64,000 nt of DNA from Leclercia adecarboxylata (lineage in GTDB: Bacteria; Pseudomonadota; Gammaproteobacteria; Enterobacterales; Enterobacteriaceae): NCBI RefSeq assembly GCF_006874705.1, contig NZ_CP035382.1, forward strand, positions 2,170,001 to 2,234,000, written 5' to 3'. A program made the translations under genes and the position numbers. Below the pieces are notes generated by a model. The model saw nothing but the letters and a program-made list of their open reading frames with translations. It was not told where the DNA came from and searched no databases. Shown piece after piece: positions 54,290-64,000 of the stretch. Position 1 is the first letter of the stretch. Each line of letters begins with the position of its first letter.

Positions 54290-54353
54290 AAGTCGACCTC
54301 GGTATCGCGAAAAAAATCACTATATCACGACCGGCCACTGCTCATTAATGAAT

Positions 54354-54373
54354 CGGGCCGCTAAGCGGCCCGA
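54354..54373 (-). terminator. Hairpin downstream of dcuA
   Basis: CGGGCCGCTAAGCGGCCCG is a perfect stem about 30 bp beyond the dcuA stop. No strong T-run follows, so intrinsic termination is plausible but not certain. Confidence 0.5.
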
Positions 54374-54402
54374 CTTTAACTCTTTTTACAACCAAAAGAG
54401 GT

Positions 54403-55704
54403 TTACAGCACAATCCCGCCGATGATGAAGCCGAGGACGACACACAGAGTGATAGCAATCACGCCCGGGATCAGGAAGGCGTGGTTAAACACGTACTTAC
54501 CGATACGGGTGGAGCCGGTATCATCCATCTCGACCGCGGCCAGCAGGGTCGGGTAGGTTGGCAGCACAAACAGTGCGGAAACGGCAGCAAAAGAGGCAAT
54601 CGCCGTCAGCGGAGAGACGCCCAGCATCAGGGCCGCGGGCATCAGCGCCTTGGTGGTCGCCGCCTGGGAGTAGAGCAGGGTAGCGGCAAAGAACAGCACC
54701 ACCGCCAGCAGCCATGGGTAGTTATGCAGCAGGTCGCCCGCTACGGTCTGGATATCCGTGATATGGGCTTTGACGAAGGTGTCACCCAGCCAGGCCACAC
54801 CCAGTACGCACACGCAGGCGCTCATACCGGATTTGAAGGTGCTGGCGTTAAGCACTTCGCTGGTGTCGATTTTACAGGTGATGCTAATCAGCGTGGCGAT
54901 GGTCAGCATAAATACCACGATCGCTTCGTTACGCGGCAGGACCGGGTTCTGAATCAGTCCAACGGTATCGCTGATGGCGGTGGCGTAAAACATCACCGCG
55001 ATAATCCCGATCAGGAACAGCAGCACGGAGCGTTTCGCGTGTGGCTTCAGGACAAAAGCCTGGCTGCCGCGCAGCTTCACTTCACCTTTCGCCAGACGTT
55101 CCTGATAGACCGGATCGTCTTTCAGTTCGGCGCCAAGGAAGTTACAGAAGACGGCGGTGATCATCACCGCAATCAGCGTCACCGGAATACAGATCGCCAG
55201 CAGCGTCAGGTAGCTTACGCCCAGTGGCTCGAGGATCCCGGCAAAGAACACTACCGCCGCAGAGATAGGTGACGCGGTGATGGCAATCTGCGACGCGACA
55301 ACGGCGATGGAGAGTGGACGGGATGGACGGATGCCCTGCTCTTTCGCCACTTCGGTAATCACCGGCAGGGTGGAGAACGCGGTATGGCCGGTACCCGCGA
55401 GAATGGTCATAAACCAGGTGACCAACGGGGCAAGGAAGGTGATGTATTTCGGGTGGCGGCGCAGCATACGCTCCGCGAGGCTCACCAGGTAGTCCATACC
55501 GCCCGCGACCTGCATGGCAGCGATAGCGGCGATAACCGCCATGATGATTTCAATAACGTCAAACGGAATAGCGCCGGGTTTAATTTGAAAAAAGAGAGTG
55601 AGTACAAGTACGCCAAGACCCCCGGCGAAACCGATGCCGATCCCCCCGAGTCTTGCGCCTAAGTATATCGCCAACAGGACGATGACGAGTTCTGCTCCAA
55701 ACAT
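54403..55704 (-). CDS. dcuA: Anaerobic C4-dicarboxylate transporter DcuA
   Basis: A 433-residue inner-membrane antiporter for aspartate, malate, fumarate and succinate, with about 10 to 12 helices. Typical stretches include VTWFMTILAGTGHTAFSTLPV, SQIAITASPISAAVVFFAG and ACVCVLGVAWLGDTF. It pairs functionally with aspA just upstream: aspartate is imported, deaminated to fumarate, and respired. Confidence 0.96.
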   Translation of the reverse strand: MFGAELVIVLLAIYLGARLGGIGIGFAGGLGVLVLTLFFQIKPGAIPFDVIEIIMAVIAAIAAMQVAGGMDYLVSLAERMLRRHPKYITFLAPLVTWFMTILAGTGHTAFSTLPVITEVAKEQGIRPSRPLSIAVVASQIAITASPISAAVVFFAGILEPLGVSYLTLLAICIPVTLIAVMITAVFCNFLGAELKDDPVYQERLAKGEVKLRGSQAFVLKPHAKRSVLLFLIGIIAVMFYATAISDTVGLIQNPVLPRNEAIVVFMLTIATLISITCKIDTSEVLNASTFKSGMSACVCVLGVAWLGDTFVKAHITDIQTVAGDLLHNYPWLLAVVLFFAATLLYSQAATTKALMPAALMLGVSPLTAIASFAAVSALFVLPTYPTLLAAVEMDDTGSTRIGKYVFNHAFLIPGVIAITLCVVLGFIIGGIVL

Positions 55705-55773
55705 GAGTGCCTACCTTGCTTATTAACAAGTTGATATTGAATTGTTGTGGTTTGGTAAAGCCTAAAAACAAAA

Positions 55774-55798
55774 AAGGCACGTCAAGTGACGTGCCTTC
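55774..55798 (-). terminator. Terminator after aspA
   Basis: On the minus strand AAGGCACGTCA-CT-TGACGTGCCTT is followed by TTTT, in the gap between aspA and dcuA. Confidence 0.85.
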
Positions 55799-55818
55799 AT
55801 GAAGTTTAACCTGAACTG

Positions 55819-57255
55819 TTATTGTTCACTTTCATCCGTGTATCTTTTTGCTTTATAGGCCGGGTGCATTAAGTTCTGTGCCGAGAAGATATCATCCAGC
55901 TCGGCTTCTGTCAGCAAGCCACGCTCAAGTACGACCTCTCTCACGCTCTTACCGGTTTCAGCACAGATTTTACCGACGATGTCGCCGTTGTGGTGACCGA
56001 TGAACGGGTTGAGGTAAGTAACGATACCGATGGAGTTATAGACGTAGCTTTCACATACCGCTTTATTGGCGGTGATGCCGTTGATGCATTTTTCCAGCAG
56101 GTTGTAGCAGGCGTTGGTCAGAATATGAATGGACTCGAACATCGCCTGGCCAATCACCGGCTCCATCACGTTCAGCTGTAGCTGACCTGCTTCCGATGCC
56201 ATGGTGACAGTAATGTCGTTACCGATGACTTTGAAGCACACCTGGTTTACCACTTCTGGCACCACCGGGTTCACTTTGGCTGGCATGATGGACGAGCCCG
56301 CCTGCAGTTCCGGCAGGTTGATCTCGTTGAGACCCGCACGCGGGCCCGAAGAGAGCAGGCGCAGGTCGTTACATATTTTGGACAGCTTCACCGCCAGACG
56401 TTTCAGCGCGCTGTGCACCATTACGTAAGCGCCGCAGTCGGAGGTGGCTTCAATCAGATCTTCTGCCGGGACAACCGCCAGGTTGGACACTTCGGCCAGC
56501 TTCTGCACCGCCAACTGTTGATAGCCATCCGGGGTATTCAGACGCGTACCAATCGCCGTTGCGCCGAGGTTCACCTCCAGCAGCAGTTCAGAGGTGCGCA
56601 TCAGGTTGCGGGTCTCTTCATTCAGCAGCACGTTAAACGCGTGGAATTCCTGGCCGAGGGTCATCGGGACCGCATCCTGCAGCTGGGTGCGGCCCATTTT
56701 CAGGATATCCTGGAATTCGACGGCTTTGTTCTGGAAGCCTTCGCCAAGCTGGTTAATGGCATCCACCAGCTTCACTACCGAGGCGTAGACGGCGATACGG
56801 AAACCGGTCGGGTAGGCGTCGTTGGTGGACTGGCATTTATTGACGTGATCGTTCGGGTTCAGGTACTGGTACTCACCCTTCTGGTGGCCCATCAGCTCGA
56901 GGCCGATGTTGGCCAGTACCTCGTTGGTATTCATGTTCACCGATGTACCCGCGCCGCCCTGGTAGACGTCGACCGGGAATTGATCCATGCACTTGCCGTT
57001 GTTCAGCACTTCATCGCAGGCGGCGATAATGGTATTGGCGATGCTTTTCGGAATGGTTTGCAGCTCTTTGTTTGCCATGGCTGCGGCTTTCTTCACCATC
57101 ACCATGCCACGCACAAACTCAGGGATGTCGCTGATTTTGCTGTTGCTGATGTAGAAGTTTTCAATCGCTCTCAGAGTGTGAACACCATAGTAGGCATCCG
57201 CTGGAACTTCCCTGGTACCCAACAAATCTTCTTCGATACGAATGTTGTTTAACAT
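55819..57255 (-). CDS. aspA: Aspartate ammonia-lyase
   Basis: A 478-residue fumarase/aspartase-superfamily enzyme that converts aspartate to fumarate and ammonia. The signature [12 protein letters not shown] (catalytic flexible loop) is present, as are [13 protein letters not shown] and [14 protein letters not shown]. Length equals E. coli AspA. A CRP-like site lies in the aspA-fxsA spacer, in line with known CRP activation. Confidence 0.97.
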   Translation of the reverse strand: MLNNIRIEEDLLGTREVPADAYYGVHTLRAIENFYISNSKISDIPEFVRGMVMVKKAAAMANKELQTIPKSIANTIIAACDEVLNNGKCMDQFPVDVYQGGAGTSVNMNTNEVLANIGLELMGHQKGEYQYLNPNDHVNKCQSTNDAYPTGFRIAVYASVVKLVDAINQLGEGFQNKAVEFQDILKMGRTQLQDAVPMTLGQEFHAFNVLLNEETRNLMRTSELLLEVNLGATAIGTRLNTPDGYQQLAVQKLAEVSNLAVVPAEDLIEATSDCGAYVMVHSALKRLAVKLSKICNDLRLLSSGPRAGLNEINLPELQAGSSIMPAKVNPVVPEVVNQVCFKVIGNDITVTMASEAGQLQLNVMEPVIGQAMFESIHILTNACYNLLEKCINGITANKAVCESYVYNSIGIVTYLNPFIGHHNGDIVGKICAETGKSVREVVLERGLLTEAELDDIFSAQNLMHPAYKAKRYTDESEQ

Positions 57256-57441
57256 GTGAACCTTCTTTTAAAGCTGCCGATTGATTGTACTAAACACACA
57301 GTACATCTGTGGTTATGTCTATTTTCTGACCGACGATTATCCCCTGAATCGACCAGATACCCGGAATGATATGCTGATGATAGCGAAATGCCGTAACCTG
57401 GATCACTTATTATCGACCCGGTGGCATGATATTTATCAATC

Positions 57442-57457
57442 TGTGAAATGAATCACC
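57442..57457 (-). promoter_or_regulatory. CRP-like site upstream of aspA
   Basis: TGTGAAATGAATCACC differs from TGTGA-N6-TCACA by one base. It lies about 190 bp upstream of the aspA ATG; fxsA is divergent. Confidence 0.5.
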
Positions 57458-57591
57458 GCTTTAATATTTCCAGAAAAAATATCCGTGCAAACCGATTGAA
57501 TTTTGACTAAACGCCTCCATTTCTGACAGACGCGAATCGCAAATTGATACCGACAGGGGCCACAACGGCGTCTGCCACACAGGAGAAGCCC

Positions 57592-58062
57592 GTGCGCTGG
57601 ATACCGTTAGCTGCAATCTTTCTCTATGTTTACATAGAGATTTCTATTTTTATTCAGGTCGCCCACGTGTTTGGCGTCCTGCTGACGCTAATACTGGTGA
57701 TTTTCACGTCGGTTATTGGCATGTCGCTGGTGCGCAACCAGGGTTTCAAAAATTTCCTGTTAATGCAGCAGAAGATGGCCGCAGGCGAAAGCCCGGCGGC
57801 AGAGATGGTCAAAAGCGTGTCGCTGATTATTGGCGGTATCCTGCTGATTATTCCCGGCTTTTTCACCGACTTCCTCGGCCTGTTACTACTGATCCCGCCA
57901 GTGCAAAAGCTCCTGACGCTGAAACTGATGCCGCATTTGCGTTTTAACCGGATGCCGGGCGGCGGATTCAGCGCCGGAACAGGCGGTGGGGAGACGTTTG
58001 ACGGGGAGTATCAGCGCAAGGATGACCAGCGCGATCGTCTGGATCATAAAGACGACCGTTAA
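57592..58062 (+). CDS. fxsA: FxsA, phage-exclusion suppressor membrane protein
   Basis: 156 residues from GTG 57592 (RWIPLAAIFLYVYIEIS), chosen because AGGAG lies 6 bases before it and E. coli FxsA starts there; an upstream ATG extension has no signal. Four hydrophobic segments are followed by the cytoplasmic GGGFSAGTGGGETFDGEYQR tail. In E. coli, overproduction lifts F-plasmid exclusion of phage T7. Confidence 0.94.
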   Translation: MRWIPLAAIFLYVYIEISIFIQVAHVFGVLLTLILVIFTSVIGMSLVRNQGFKNFLLMQQKMAAGESPAAEMVKSVSLIIGGILLIIPGFFTDFLGLLLLIPPVQKLLTLKLMPHLRFNRMPGGGFSAGTGGGETFDGEYQRKDDQRDRLDHKDDR

Positions 58063-58068
58063 GAGACG

Positions 58069-58135
58069 TTGCCCGGCGGCGCTGCGCTTGCCGGGCCTAC
58101 GATTGTAGGCCGGATAAGCGAAGCGCCATCCGGCG
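58069..58135. repeat. REP pair between fxsA and yjeH
   Basis: GCCCGGCGGCGCTGCGCTTG CCGGGC and GTAGGCCGGATAAGCGAAGC...ATCCGGC form a BIME between convergent genes. Confidence 0.9.
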
Positions 58136-58136
58136 T

Positions 58137-59375
58137 TTACACCGCACTCCGCTTCGGCAAGAACAGCCAAAGTCCCGCCAGCATCACAATGGCGTACAGA
58201 CTCTTCCATCCCACCATCGCCAGCAGCAGTAAGCAGAGCACCCCACCGATCACGGCCAGCGCTTTATAACGACCTTTCAGCAGGCGGCAGCCCGCCAGCA
58301 TGCACAGCAGATAGATCATGATGAATATGCCGTTGGCATAGACGATAAGCGCGTCGAGGTTGATGTCCAGCCAGTAGATCGCCAGCGTACTCATTACACA
58401 GCAGCCCAGCACCGTATTCAGCGCATTGAGCGGTAGCTGACGTTTGGACAGACGCGCGAGACGGCTTTTCGGCTTATACAGTGCCTGGGACCAGACCAGT
58501 CGGGCAAAGCTCTGAATGTAGATATTCAGACTGGCGAAGCAGGCGAGATAGCCAATAACGCAGGCGATCCACAGTGCCTTCACACCAAAGAGTTGCACCA
58601 CAATGGCAGGCAGCGAGGCCGCCGCTGCCATATCGGCACCATAGGCAGTGAAGTGGAGCACCAGCACCGTACAGGCCCAGTAGACCGTGCCCGCCAGCAG
58701 TAGGCCGATCATTAACGCCCGCGGGAAATCGCGTTCCGGCTGTTTAAACTCTGACGCCAGATGGGCGAAAGCTTCAAGGCCGACAAAACACCAGAACATA
58801 ACGGAAAGCGCGGCAAAAAGCTGAGAATGGTCAACATCGGTTACGACAGGGAAGGGGATCTCCGTTACCTGAATATCGCCCGCCCACCAGATGGCGGCAA
58901 TCAGCGCCACAATCAGCACCGCCACCAGGGTTTGCAGGTTGGCGCTGGAACTGGCCCCACGAGATCCGACCCCCCAGACAATCGCCAGCGTACCCAGCTC
59001 GGCCAGCAACAGCTGCGCATCATGCCAGCCAAACAGCGCCTGGCCAAAACCCGTCGCAATATGCAGGGCGGCAGGCAGCCCCACGGGAATGACGGAAAGG
59101 AATAACCAGCCGGTGACGCGCTCCAGTCGCGGGCCAAACGCCATCCCGACAAAATGCGCCACCCCGCCGGCACTCGGGAAGTGTCGCCCGAGAATGACAA
59201 ACACAATCGCCACCGGGAACACCAGCACGATTAACACCGGCCATGCCCAGAGACTGTTATCCCCTGCCACCAACGCAGCCAGCGCCGGCACGGCAAACAC
59301 CCCCGTACCTAATAAAGAGGTTGAAAGTAAGCCAACACCCTGCGCGAGTCCAAGCTCCTGTTTGAGTCCACTCAT
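58137..59375 (-). CDS. yjeH: L-methionine/branched-chain amino acid exporter YjeH
   Basis: A 412-residue APC-superfamily transporter with about 12 helices. The N-terminus is SGLKQELGLAQGVGLLSTSLLGTGVF (APC motif). E. coli YjeH (418 aa) exports methionine, Leu, Ile and Val. It is divergent from groES. Confidence 0.94.
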   Translation of the reverse strand: MSGLKQELGLAQGVGLLSTSLLGTGVFAVPALAALVAGDNSLWAWPVLIVLVFPVAIVFVILGRHFPSAGGVAHFVGMAFGPRLERVTGWLFLSVIPVGLPAALHIATGFGQALFGWHDAQLLLAELGTLAIVWGVGSRGASSSANLQTLVAVLIVALIAAIWWAGDIQVTEIPFPVVTDVDHSQLFAALSVMFWCFVGLEAFAHLASEFKQPERDFPRALMIGLLLAGTVYWACTVLVLHFTAYGADMAAAASLPAIVVQLFGVKALWIACVIGYLACFASLNIYIQSFARLVWSQALYKPKSRLARLSKRQLPLNALNTVLGCCVMSTLAIYWLDINLDALIVYANGIFIMIYLLCMLAGCRLLKGRYKALAVIGGVLCLLLLAMVGWKSLYAIVMLAGLWLFLPKRSAV

Positions 59376-59440
59376 TCCGTTGTCCTGCCACCATCAAAAG
59401 AGAGGCGATGGTAACACTTTCACAAATTTTTTTTCGACTA

Positions 59441-59846
<406 letters not shown>

Positions 59847-59863
59847 TCCGCGAACGACACTGA

Positions 59864-61537
<1,674 letters not shown>

Positions 61538-61570
61538 TCATGTTGTTCTGCACCTCGCAGAAATGAACAA

Positions 61571-61602
61571 ACCCCCGGTCAGAAATGATCGGGGGTTTTT
61601 CT
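61571..61602 (+). terminator. Terminator of groESL
   Basis: ACCCCCG...CGGGGGT stem followed by TTTTTC, 34 bp after the groEL stop. Confidence 0.9.
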
Positions 61603-61674
61603 TTTGGTCATCTTTTTAGTATAAGGTTTAGACGCGGGCAGCACCTGCCCAGCTTATTGAAAACGAGGAATAAC

Positions 61675-62028
61675 ATGCGCGTTAACGTTTATGCAGGGAT
61701 TGTGGGAGCAGCGTTGCTGCTGGTGGGTTGCAGCTCCGGCAACGAGCTGTCTGCGGGTGGGCAGAGCGTTCGCTTTGTAGAAGATAAGCCGGGAAGCGAA
61801 TGCCAGCTGGTTGGCACCGCCACGGGCAAGCAAAGCAACTGGCTCTCCGGGCAGCATGGCGAAGAGGGCGGTTCGATGCGCGGCGCGGCGAATGGCCTAC
61901 GTAATCAGGCGGCTGAGATGGGCGGGAATGTGATTTATGGGGTGAGTAGCCCGACGCAAGGGCTGTTATCCAGCTTTGTTCCGACCGCCAGTGAGATGCA
62001 GGGCCAGGTTTATAAGTGCCCGAACTGA
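61675..62028 (+). CDS. yjeI: DUF4156 lipoprotein YjeI
   Basis: 117 residues from MRVNVYAGIVG, with GAGGA upstream; a longer frame is ignored. The lipobox is LLLVGC (Cys20), followed by the DUF4156 domain (SECQLVGTATGKQSN, NGLRNQAAEMGGNVIYG). Same length and place as in E. coli, where the function is unknown. Confidence 0.94.
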   Translation: MRVNVYAGIVGAALLLVGCSSGNELSAGGQSVRFVEDKPGSECQLVGTATGKQSNWLSGQHGEEGGSMRGAANGLRNQAAEMGGNVIYGVSSPTQGLLSSFVPTASEMQGQVYKCPN

Positions 62029-62044
62029 TATATAACTATTTATT

Positions 62045-62081
62045 CCCGTCTTTTGTATAAACAATATGAATAAAAGACGGG
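62045..62081. terminator. Bidirectional terminator hairpin between yjeI and yjeJ
   Basis: CCCGTCTTTT (62045-62054) pairs with AAAAGACGGG (62072-62081). It sits between the convergent genes with A/T-rich ends. Confidence 0.65.
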
Positions 62082-62122
62082 AGTAATCTTTGAACGGGAA
62101 AATTAACTGTTCACATTTTCCG

Positions 62123-63007
62123 TTATTTATTTTCAGCGTAAACCAGATTTTTTTGGCTTTCTTTACAGAATTTATGCAAATAGTCCAGGCTTTGTTGCAT
62201 GGTTAAAACCTCATCTGATTTTGAAGGGATAATTCTCCAAAAAGATTGCTGCAAAGTATATTTACTCTTTAATTCAGTAATGATAGGTATTAACATACTT
62301 AAACGATATATTAAATCGTTAAGCTCTTTTGTATTAGGCTGAATATTAGTCTTGATAATTACCCCTGCAAGGATTCGCTCACCTTTATCTGTGCCAAAGC
62401 TATAAAGTATAGCCATGTAATTAGCGAACAAGCTTTTTTTCCAATCAGGATGTTCTATTTCTTTGTAGTTGAAATATTCATGATCCACCAAGTCAACCGA
62501 ATACATAAGAATAAAATCTACTAACGAAATTATCTGATTTGTAGTATCAGGATCTTCAATAATTGTCATAGATTTTTGGATAGAAGCAATGATGATTTCT
62601 ATCTGAAAATCATTAATATTAAGGTTAATAATGCTTTGATCCTGCATCATCAAAATTAAATTAAAATGTTCATCTTTATTTTTTAATGCTAAAGACGTAA
62701 CCAGCAATGCTTCATTAGGTTGTTCTAATTCAGAAATATCAATAGCAGGGATGTTATTGATAAGTGCCTTAGTCGCATCCATTGATTTACTTTTAGAAAT
62801 TTCGACATTTTCAGGAGAAGCCTGCTGTAACTTATCGTGCCTACTCTTCAGTATAATCAATAGTTCAAGCAATTCCGTTGGCCGTAAATAGATAAGATGG
62901 TTAGCATCGCTAATGGTTTTAAATTTTAAAGCGATTGCTAAAAGGCGGTTTTCATATTTTATGGCCGCCGAATTCATGCCTGTAATAGTATTTTTGTCAA
63001 TGTTCAT
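62123..63007 (-). CDS. yjeJ: YjeJ-like protein
   Basis: 294 residues from MNIDKNTITGM, with AAAGGAA 6 bases upstream; an 8-codon longer start is less likely. It resembles recalled E. coli YjeJ: LLAIALKFKTISDANHLIYL, an ELLELLIILKSR helix, a YKEIEHPDWKKSLFANYMAI region, and AGVIIKTNI. The position after yjeI is also as in E. coli. No membrane segment or signal peptide. AT-rich. The gene is 26 bp downstream of a peptide exporter gene on the same strand and probably co-transcribed; a role such as immunity or export support is possible but unproven. Confidence 0.75.
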   Translation of the reverse strand: MNIDKNTITGMNSAAIKYENRLLAIALKFKTISDANHLIYLRPTELLELLIILKSRHDKLQQASPENVEISKSKSMDATKALINNIPAIDISELEQPNEALLVTSLALKNKDEHFNLILMMQDQSIINLNINDFQIEIIIASIQKSMTIIEDPDTTNQIISLVDFILMYSVDLVDHEYFNYKEIEHPDWKKSLFANYMAILYSFGTDKGERILAGVIIKTNIQPNTKELNDLIYRLSMLIPIITELKSKYTLQQSFWRIIPSKSDEVLTMQQSLDYLHKFCKESQKNLVYAENK

Positions 63008-63033
63008 ATGAATTCCTTTTCGGTATTTCAATA

Positions 63034-64000
63034 TTAAGCTTGCTTTGCATACACTGACAAATCAATGATGCGATCTGCAGATGCAATAGTAGAGGGTCGA
63101 TGAGCAACAATTATACGGGTAATGCTTAAATCTGAAATGGATTTATTAATATATGATTCATTAGCTAAATCAAGATGACTGGTTGCTTCATCCATAAATA
63201 ATATACTTGGTTTGCGATATAATGCGCGAGCAATCAGCAAACGTTGTTTTTGGCCTCCAGAAATGCCCAAGCCAAGCTCACCAATAATTGTTTCGTAACC
63301 CATCGGCATCTTCATTATTTCGTCGTGGATATTACTACGCCGCGCGCATTCAATAACAAAATCTTGATCGCCATTATCCTCAAAACCACAAATATTCTCG
63401 AAGATAGAACCTGAGAAGAGCCTGTCTTCCTGGAGAACACATACAGCACTTTGTCGGAAATTGTTTAAACCAATCTTGGTAATGTCAAGGTTATCAGCCA
63501 GCACTTTACCTGTTGTTGGCGAAAGTAACCCACACATCACTTTCAGTAATGTGGTTTTTCCTACTCCTGAAGGCCCAATTAACGCAACTGACTCGCCTGG
63601 CGACACAGTTAATGATAAATTTGCAAAAACAGGCTGTGAGAATGGATCATATTGATAACTAATATTATCGACTTCAAGTTTTATACCAACATTTTCTTCA
63701 AAAACGCGGCGTGATGGTAGTTCCGCTTCAGGCTCACTGAAAACAATTTCGGAAATCCTCTCATTATGAAGAGATAACATTCTTAACTGCATAAATAGAT
63801 CGACAAGGCTTGATGCGCGTTGAGAAAACTGACCACGATAGGCATTAAACGCCATAAACATACCAAGTGTCATTTTATTATCAACGACCATAAGGGCCCC
63901 AAGCCATAGTATAGCAACTTGATCAATTGATGAAATTAATGTGTTTATCCCACCAAACATCATATCAAATCTTGTCTGTTTTATACCAGCATTACAGGCT
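63034..64000 (-). CDS. Peptide-exporter ABC transporter (CvaB/RaxB-like), C-terminal part; cut by window end
   Basis: The reading frame is open to the right edge, so only about 322 residues are seen. The end of the membrane domain is followed by an ABC domain with Walker A GPSGVGKTTLLKVM, Q-loop VLQEDRLFSGS, signature GLGISGGQKQRLLIARAL, Walker B ILFMDEATSHLD and H-loop VAHRPSTI. The linker LSLHNERISEIVFSEPEAE is typical of peptidase-containing bacteriocin exporters (CvaB, MchF, RaxB). The N-terminal C39 peptidase lies outside the window. It would cleave a double-glycine leader and export the peptide. AT-rich and probably acquired. Confidence 0.85.
   Translation of the reverse strand, partial: ACNAGIKQTRFDMMFGGINTLISSIDQVAILWLGALMVVDNKMTLGMFMAFNAYRGQFSQRASSLVDLFMQLRMLSLHNERISEIVFSEPEAELPSRRVFEENVGIKLEVDNISYQYDPFSQPVFANLSLTVSPGESVALIGPSGVGKTTLLKVMCGLLSPTTGKVLADNLDITKIGLNNFRQSAVCVLQEDRLFSGSIFENICGFEDNGDQDFVIECARRSNIHDEIMKMPMGYETIIGELGLGISGGQKQRLLIARALYRKPSILFMDEATSHLDLANESYINKSISDLSITRIIVAHRPSTIASADRIIDLSVYAKQA

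Noticed and set aside
63961..63963. ATG at 63963 as the start of the exporter gene
   Set aside because: The frame continues upstream without stop to the window edge and the membrane domain would be cut; it is internal.

Overview
The window is chromosomal DNA of a member of the Enterobacteriaceae. Gene content and order follow the E. coli 92-94 min region (yjcO-fdhF, yjdP-phn operon-yjdN-yjdM, crfC-yjcZ, proP, tRNA-Phe, yjdC-dsbD-cutA-dcuA-aspA, fxsA, yjeH, groESL, yjeI, yjeJ), with lineage-specific insertions. The mix of genes fits an Enterobacter, Leclercia or Lelliottia-type genome, but the genus cannot be fixed from this sequence alone.

Left part (1-14.1 kb): yjcO, a chromosomal hok/sok-type type I toxin-antitoxin locus, and the selenoprotein gene fdhF with its sigma-54 promoter and SECIS. 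A sugar-catabolic module follows. Its six-gene operon (ribose-type ABC importer, lyxose-isomerase-like cupin protein, class II aldolase, PfkB kinase) runs on the minus strand and is bracketed by a plus-strand OmpR-type response regulator and a hybrid histidine kinase. A probably broken GNAT gene and yjdP close this part.

Middle-left (14.1-26.2 kb): the complete 14-gene phnCDEFGHIJKLMNOP operon (C-P lyase, phosphonate use) on the minus strand. REP elements lie at several junctions, including six tandem copies of a 46-bp REP unit between phnK and phnL. A Pho-box-like site precedes phnC; yjdN and yjdM follow.

Centre (26.8-33.3 kb): crfC-yjcZ (dynamin-like clamp-binding GTPase and partner), kdgT with a KdgR-like palindrome, and proP with a near-perfect CRP site and a strong leader hairpin.

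Exopolysaccharide region (33.5-49.0 kb): it lies where E. coli has basSR-eptA and cadC. It encodes a Wzx/Wzy-type assembly line: polyprenyl glycosylphosphotransferase, outer-membrane barrel, short Wza-like lipoprotein, Wzc-like co-polymerase with a degenerate kinase site, flippase, polymerase, three glycosyltransferases, a small membrane protein and galE. A predicted five-bladed beta-propeller protein and a secreted DUF4832-type protein follow. An unknown gene next to tRNA-Phe looks like an island remnant.

Right part (50.2-64 kb): an AraC-type regulator and LysE-type exporter that share an 18-bp upstream motif, then conserved core genes (yjdC, dsbD, cutA, dcuA, aspA, fxsA, yjeH, groES, groEL, yjeI). 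The AT-rich right edge carries a yjeJ homologue 26 bp downstream of a CvaB/RaxB-type peptide-exporter ABC gene that is cut by the window end. This is probably the edge of a microcin-like export locus.
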